DNA of 9,370 bases from Rhodoferax sp. GTDB taxonomy: Bacteria; Pseudomonadota; Gammaproteobacteria; Burkholderiales; Burkholderiaceae_C. The stretch lies in the NCBI GenBank assembly GCA_020048255.1, contig JAIFMR010000157.1:1-9370 (forward strand), read 5' to 3'. The notes under the pieces were generated by a model. The model did no database searches. It had not been told where the DNA came from and saw nothing but the letters and a program-made list of their open reading frames with translations. The position numbers were made by a program, and so were the translations under genes. Shown here piece by piece: positions 6,078 to 9,370 of this stretch (position 1 is its first letter; each line of letters starts with the position of its first letter).

Positions 6078-7133
6078 TTGAGCGACGGCCCGTTTCTGCA
6101 GCTAAGCCAGGTCCGAAAGGACTTTGGCGACTTCAGTGCCCTGAAAGACATCGATCTCACCATCCAAAAAGGCGAGTTTGTGTGCTTTTTGGGGCCATCG
6201 GGCTGTGGCAAAACCACCTTGCTGCGCATCATTGCGGGGTTGGAGCTGCAGACCGCCGGCCAAATTTTTCAGGGTGGGCGTGATATCTCCCGTTTGCCGC
6301 CCGCCATGCGCGACTATGGCATCGTGTTCCAGAGTTACGCGCTGTTTCCTAACCTGAGTGTGTTTGACAACGTGTCTTACGGTCTGGTGAACCGCAAGAC
6401 GCCTCGCGCCGAGGTTCGCCAACGCGTGACTGACCTGGTCAAGCTGGTGGGTCTGCCGGGCAGCGAGGCCAAGTTTCCAGGTCAACTCTCAGGCGGACAG
6501 CAACAGCGCATTGCGCTGGCGCGGGCTTTGGCCACAGCACCGGGGTTGCTGCTGCTGGACGAGCCACTGTCGGCGCTGGATGCGTTAGAGCGCGTCAGAC
6601 TGCGCCACGAAATCCGCAGCTTGCAACAAACACTGGGGGTCACCACCATCATGGTGACCCACGACCAAGAGGAAGCTTTGAGTGTGGCCGACCGCATCGT
6701 GGTGATGAACCACGGCGTGATTGAGCAGGTCGGCACACCGATGGAGATTTACCGCGAACCCGCGTCGCCTTTCGTAGCGGACTTTGTGGGCAAGGTCAAT
6801 GTGCTGGCTGCCAACCGGGTCAATGGTCGCCTGCAACTGGGCCGACTCAGCCTGCCCGGTCACGATCACAACAATGGACCGGTGAAAGCCTACCTGCGCC
6901 CGGAAGACGTGCTGGCCCGCCCGATTGCCCCCGGCGACGACCATGTGTTCGATGCCTGTATTGAAGGCATCGACTTTCTGGGCTCGTACTGCCATGTGCA
7001 TGTGAGCTCCCCGGCCATTGCAGACCAAAAACTCACTGTCTACCTGTCTTTGAACTTTTTGTACGAGCAGTCGCTGCAGGTGGGTTCACAGGTCAAGCTG
7101 AAGCTCTTGCCAGAACGCGTCAAGGTGTTTTGA
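6078..7133 (+). CDS. 2-aminoethylphosphonate ABC transporter, ATP-binding protein
   Basis: Cytoplasmic ATPase (351 residues) that powers import through the adjacent permease. All nucleotide-binding motifs are intact: Walker A GPSGCGKTT at 39-47, Q-loop Gln85 in GIVFQSYALFP, signature LSGGQQQR at 137-144, Walker B LLLLDEP at 157-163, D-loop SALD and the switch His195 in MVTHDQEEA. A C-terminal TOBE-like regulatory domain occupies about 240-350, as in PotA/FbpC-type importers. The start is a TTG at 6078 preceded by GGAG (6067-6070) at good spacing; no alternative ATG occurs near the N-terminus. The stop codon overlaps the permease start (TGATG), so the two are translationally coupled. It corresponds to the PhnT2/AepV-type subunit of AEP importers. 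Confidence 0.9.
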   Translation: MSDGPFLQLSQVRKDFGDFSALKDIDLTIQKGEFVCFLGPSGCGKTTLLRIIAGLELQTAGQIFQGGRDISRLPPAMRDYGIVFQSYALFPNLSVFDNVSYGLVNRKTPRAEVRQRVTDLVKLVGLPGSEAKFPGQLSGGQQQRIALARALATAPGLLLLDEPLSALDALERVRLRHEIRSLQQTLGVTTIMVTHDQEEALSVADRIVVMNHGVIEQVGTPMEIYREPASPFVADFVGKVNVLAANRVNGRLQLGRLSLPGHDHNNGPVKAYLRPEDVLARPIAPGDDHVFDACIEGIDFLGSYCHVHVSSPAIADQKLTVYLSLNFLYEQSLQVGSQVKLKLLPERVKVF

Positions 7134-8833
7134 TGGCGGCTTTGCTTCACGCACCCACCGTCCGGCAAGATCATCATTGGATTGACCGTCTAGCCCATGT
7201 CCTGCTTGCGCTAGTTGCTATCATTTTATTTTATTTTGTTGCCTTGCCACTGGGCTCCATCCTGATCCAGGCCTTGCAGTCCGAGAAGGGTGAATTTGTC
7301 TGGCTGGCCAACTTTATCGCCTATGCACAAACCCCGGCGCTGCTGGGCAGTTTGTGGAACAGCCTATGGGTGTCTGGTCTGGTCACGCTGATTGTGTTGC
7401 CACTGGCCTTTACTTTCGCCTACGCACTGACCCGTTCATGCATGCCCTACAAGGCACTCTTTCGCGGCATCACCCTGGTGCCCTTGCTGGCACCCTCGCT
7501 GCTGGCAGCGATCTCGCTGATTTACTGGTTTGGTAACCAGGGTGTGCTCAAGTCCTGGCTGCAAAGCATAGGCATAGAGGAAATTTACGGTGCGCCCGGT
7601 GTGGTGCTGGCCGAATGTATTGCGGTGTTTCCGCACACCTTGATGATTCTGGTGACCGCCTTGTCGATGTCGGATGCGCGCCTGTTCGAAGCCGCCGATG
7701 CCATGGGCACCACCGCCCTGCGCAAATTTTTAACCATCACCTTGCCGGGAGCCAAATACGGCCTGATTTCGGCGGCCATGGTGACTTTCACGCTGGTGAT
7801 CACCGACTTCGGCATCCCGAAAGTGATTGGCGGCAATTTCAATGTGCTGGCGACCGATGTGTTCAAGCTGGTGATTGGTCAACAAGACTTTGCCAAAGGT
7901 GCGGTGGTGGCGATTTTGCTGCTGACACCGGCAGTGCTGAGTTTTGCGGCAGACAACTATGTCAGCCGCCGGCAAACTGCCATGCTGACGGCACGCGCCA
8001 TTGCGTACCGAGCCAAACCGTCGCCACTGTTTGACCGGCTCATGACCCTGTACTGCTCGGTGATCGCGCTGCTGGTGCTGGCCATGTTGGGCATGGCGGT
8101 GTTTGCCTCATTTGCCACTTTTTGGCCGTATAACCTGACCCCCAGCCTGCGCCATTACACGCTGGGGTTGCTCGACGCTGAAGTCGGTGTGGCGTTTTTC
8201 AACAGCATCAAAATGGCGGGTGGCACCGCCCTGTTTGGTACCGCACTGGTATTTACCGGGGCCTATCTGCTGGAAAAGACCAAGGGGATGGACGGCCTGC
8301 GTGGCTTGGTGCGCCTGCTGGCTGTGGTGCCCATGGCGGTGCCGGGCTTGGTGCTGGGGCTGGGTTACATCTTCTTCTTCAATGCACCGGACAACCCCTT
8401 GAATGGTCTGTACCACACGCTAACTCTGCTGACGCTGTGCACCATTGTTCACTTTTACACCACCGGCCACCTTACCGCAGTAACCGCGCTCAAGGCACTT
8501 GACAGTGAATTTGAAGCCGTCAGCGCCTCGCTCAAAGTGCCGTTTTACAAAACTTTCTGGCGCGTCACCTTGCCGGTGTGTACACCCGCGCTGGTGGACA
8601 TGGCGCGCTACTTTTTCATCAACGCGATGACGACCATTTCCGCCGTGGTGTTTCTGTATTCACCAGAAACCAAGGTCGCCTCCATTGCCATTCTGAACCT
8701 GGACGAAGCTGGTGAAATGGGTGCCGCCGCCGCCATGGCGGTGTTGATTGGCCTGGCCAGCACGGTGGCGACACTTTTCTTCATGATGCTGGCCTGGTGG
8801 GTCAACCGCCGCACCCAAGCCTGGAGAAAATAG
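7133..8833 (+). CDS. 2-aminoethylphosphonate ABC transporter, double-length permease
   Basis: Inner-membrane permease of 566 residues carrying two fused transmembrane domains, so one chain can replace a heterodimer. Each half has a cytoplasmic EAA loop that docks on the ATPase: EAADAMGTTALRKF at about 187-200 and EAVSASLKVPFYKTF at about 461-475. Clear hydrophobic segments include 22-46, 79-100, 110-131, 154-176, 211-232, 256-273, 305-328, 362-380, 394-415, 428-445 and 534-555. ATG 7133 overlaps the stop of the ATPase gene by one base and has AAGG seven bases upstream; a TTG codon directly before it is not needed. The length and two-domain layout match PhnU2/AepW-type permeases of AEP import systems and FbpB-like iron permeases. 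The neighbouring genes decide for AEP. No lesion was seen. Confidence 0.9.
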   Translation: MAALLHAPTVRQDHHWIDRLAHVLLALVAIILFYFVALPLGSILIQALQSEKGEFVWLANFIAYAQTPALLGSLWNSLWVSGLVTLIVLPLAFTFAYALTRSCMPYKALFRGITLVPLLAPSLLAAISLIYWFGNQGVLKSWLQSIGIEEIYGAPGVVLAECIAVFPHTLMILVTALSMSDARLFEAADAMGTTALRKFLTITLPGAKYGLISAAMVTFTLVITDFGIPKVIGGNFNVLATDVFKLVIGQQDFAKGAVVAILLLTPAVLSFAADNYVSRRQTAMLTARAIAYRAKPSPLFDRLMTLYCSVIALLVLAMLGMAVFASFATFWPYNLTPSLRHYTLGLLDAEVGVAFFNSIKMAGGTALFGTALVFTGAYLLEKTKGMDGLRGLVRLLAVVPMAVPGLVLGLGYIFFFNAPDNPLNGLYHTLTLLTLCTIVHFYTTGHLTAVTALKALDSEFEAVSASLKVPFYKTFWRVTLPVCTPALVDMARYFFINAMTTISAVVFLYSPETKVASIAILNLDEAGEMGAAAAMAVLIGLASTVATLFFMMLAWWVNRRTQAWRK

Positions 8834-8888
8834 CCCCCACGCTGACCAAGCGCCGGTGACCACGACAAACAAAAACTGAGAACACACC

Positions 8889-9370
8889 ATGTACAGAGAC
8901 AAAATTCTCCTCACCCCCGGCCCGCTAACGACCACCCTGCGCACCAAGCTGGCGATGTTGAAGGACTGGGGCTCCTGGGATGCCGATTTCAACGCGGTGA
9001 CCGCCCGTGTGCGCGCCAGCTTGCTGGACATCATCCATGGTGCAGAGAGTCATGTTGTTGTTCCCCTCCAAGGCAGTGGCACCTTCAGTGTGGAAGCCGC
9101 CGTGGCCACCTTGGTGCCGCGCGATGGGCATGTGCTGGTGCTCGACAACGGGGCCTATTGCAAACGCGCTGCGCGCCTGACCAGCCTGATGGGCCGACGC
9201 GTCACCGTGCTGGATTTTGATGAGGCACAGCCGGTGTCGGCTGCTGCTCTGAATGCACACCTCAAAACCGACGATACCATCACCCATGTGGTGCTGATCC
9301 ATTGCGAGACCGGCGCGGGTGTGCTCAACCCCTTGCAAGCCGTGGCCGACGTTTGTGCGATGCATGGCAA
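8889..9370 (+). CDS. phnW: 2-aminoethylphosphonate:pyruvate aminotransferase (3' end cut by window edge)
   Basis: PLP enzyme that transfers the amino group of AEP to pyruvate, giving phosphonoacetaldehyde and alanine: the first step of AEP catabolism. The first 160 residues of about 360-370 are visible. They include the N-terminal LLTPGPLTTT, the KDWGSWDADF segment, the cofactor/phosphate-binding QGSGTFSVEA at about 61-70, LDNGAYCKR at 85-93 and HCETGAGVLNPL at 138-149. The PLP lysine lies beyond the edge. The ATG at 8889 begins the typical PhnW N-terminus; only a weak GAG lies upstream. It follows the permease by 55 bp on the same strand with no evident terminator, so it is probably the fourth gene of the transporter operon. 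Its separation from phnY and phnA, which lie on the other strand, means the pathway is split between divergent units. Confidence 0.92.
   Translation, partial: MYRDKILLTPGPLTTTLRTKLAMLKDWGSWDADFNAVTARVRASLLDIIHGAESHVVVPLQGSGTFSVEAAVATLVPRDGHVLVLDNGAYCKRAARLTSLMGRRVTVLDFDEAQPVSAAALNAHLKTDDTITHVVLIHCETGAGVLNPLQAVADVCAMHG

Noticed and set aside
8834..8888. Weak inverted repeat (TGACC...GGTGA) between the permease gene and phnW as a terminator
   Set aside because: The stem is only about five imperfect pairs with no T-run, so it is unlikely to separate phnW from the transporter operon.

Overview
The window looks like a chromosomal segment of a betaproteobacterium, probably Burkholderiales and most likely Comamonadaceae (Rhodoferax/Polaromonas-like). 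This rests on the moderately high GC, the protein sequences, and a short intergenic repeat at about 1439-1490 that resembles the dispersed repeats of that family. The lineage is inferred from reading, not from a search.

Almost everything here belongs to one system: uptake and breakdown of 2-aminoethylphosphonate (AEP) and its hydroxylated relative. Two divergent gene groups are arranged around a regulator. On the minus strand (right to left) lie a GntR/FCD regulator (4909-4223), a pbfA-like PLP enzyme (4063-2702), a damaged phnA phosphonoacetate hydrolase (about 2676-1513) and phnY phosphonoacetaldehyde dehydrogenase (1424 to beyond the left edge). On the plus strand (left to right) lie a periplasmic AEP-binding protein (5022-6059), its ABC ATPase (6078-7133), a double-length permease (7133-8833) and phnW AEP:pyruvate aminotransferase (8889 to beyond the right edge).

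The intended pathway is as follows. The transporter imports AEP. PhnW converts AEP to phosphonoacetaldehyde, and PbfA converts (R)-1-hydroxy-AEP to the same aldehyde with release of ammonia. PhnY oxidises the aldehyde to phosphonoacetate, and PhnA cleaves that to acetate and phosphate. The regulator between the two arms probably responds to a pathway compound.

The most striking observation is that phnA is broken. An out-of-frame deletion of about 40 nt removes the conserved HGIxGN-type segment after the VTGVPP motif, and the 5' end is also out of frame with its best start codon. All seven recognisable zinc-ligand positions remain, so the decay looks recent. Unless a second hydrolase exists elsewhere, the pathway would stop at phosphonoacetate, giving nitrogen but no phosphate.

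Other points of interest are two near-identical ATTGT-type palindromes in the divergent promoter region, a perfect 11-bp hairpin plus a second inverted repeat ahead of pbfA, and a dispersed-type repeat directly ahead of phnY where a ribosome binding site would be expected. No RNA genes, CRISPR arrays, insertion sequences or phage genes were seen, and no stretch longer than 300 bases lacks a gene.
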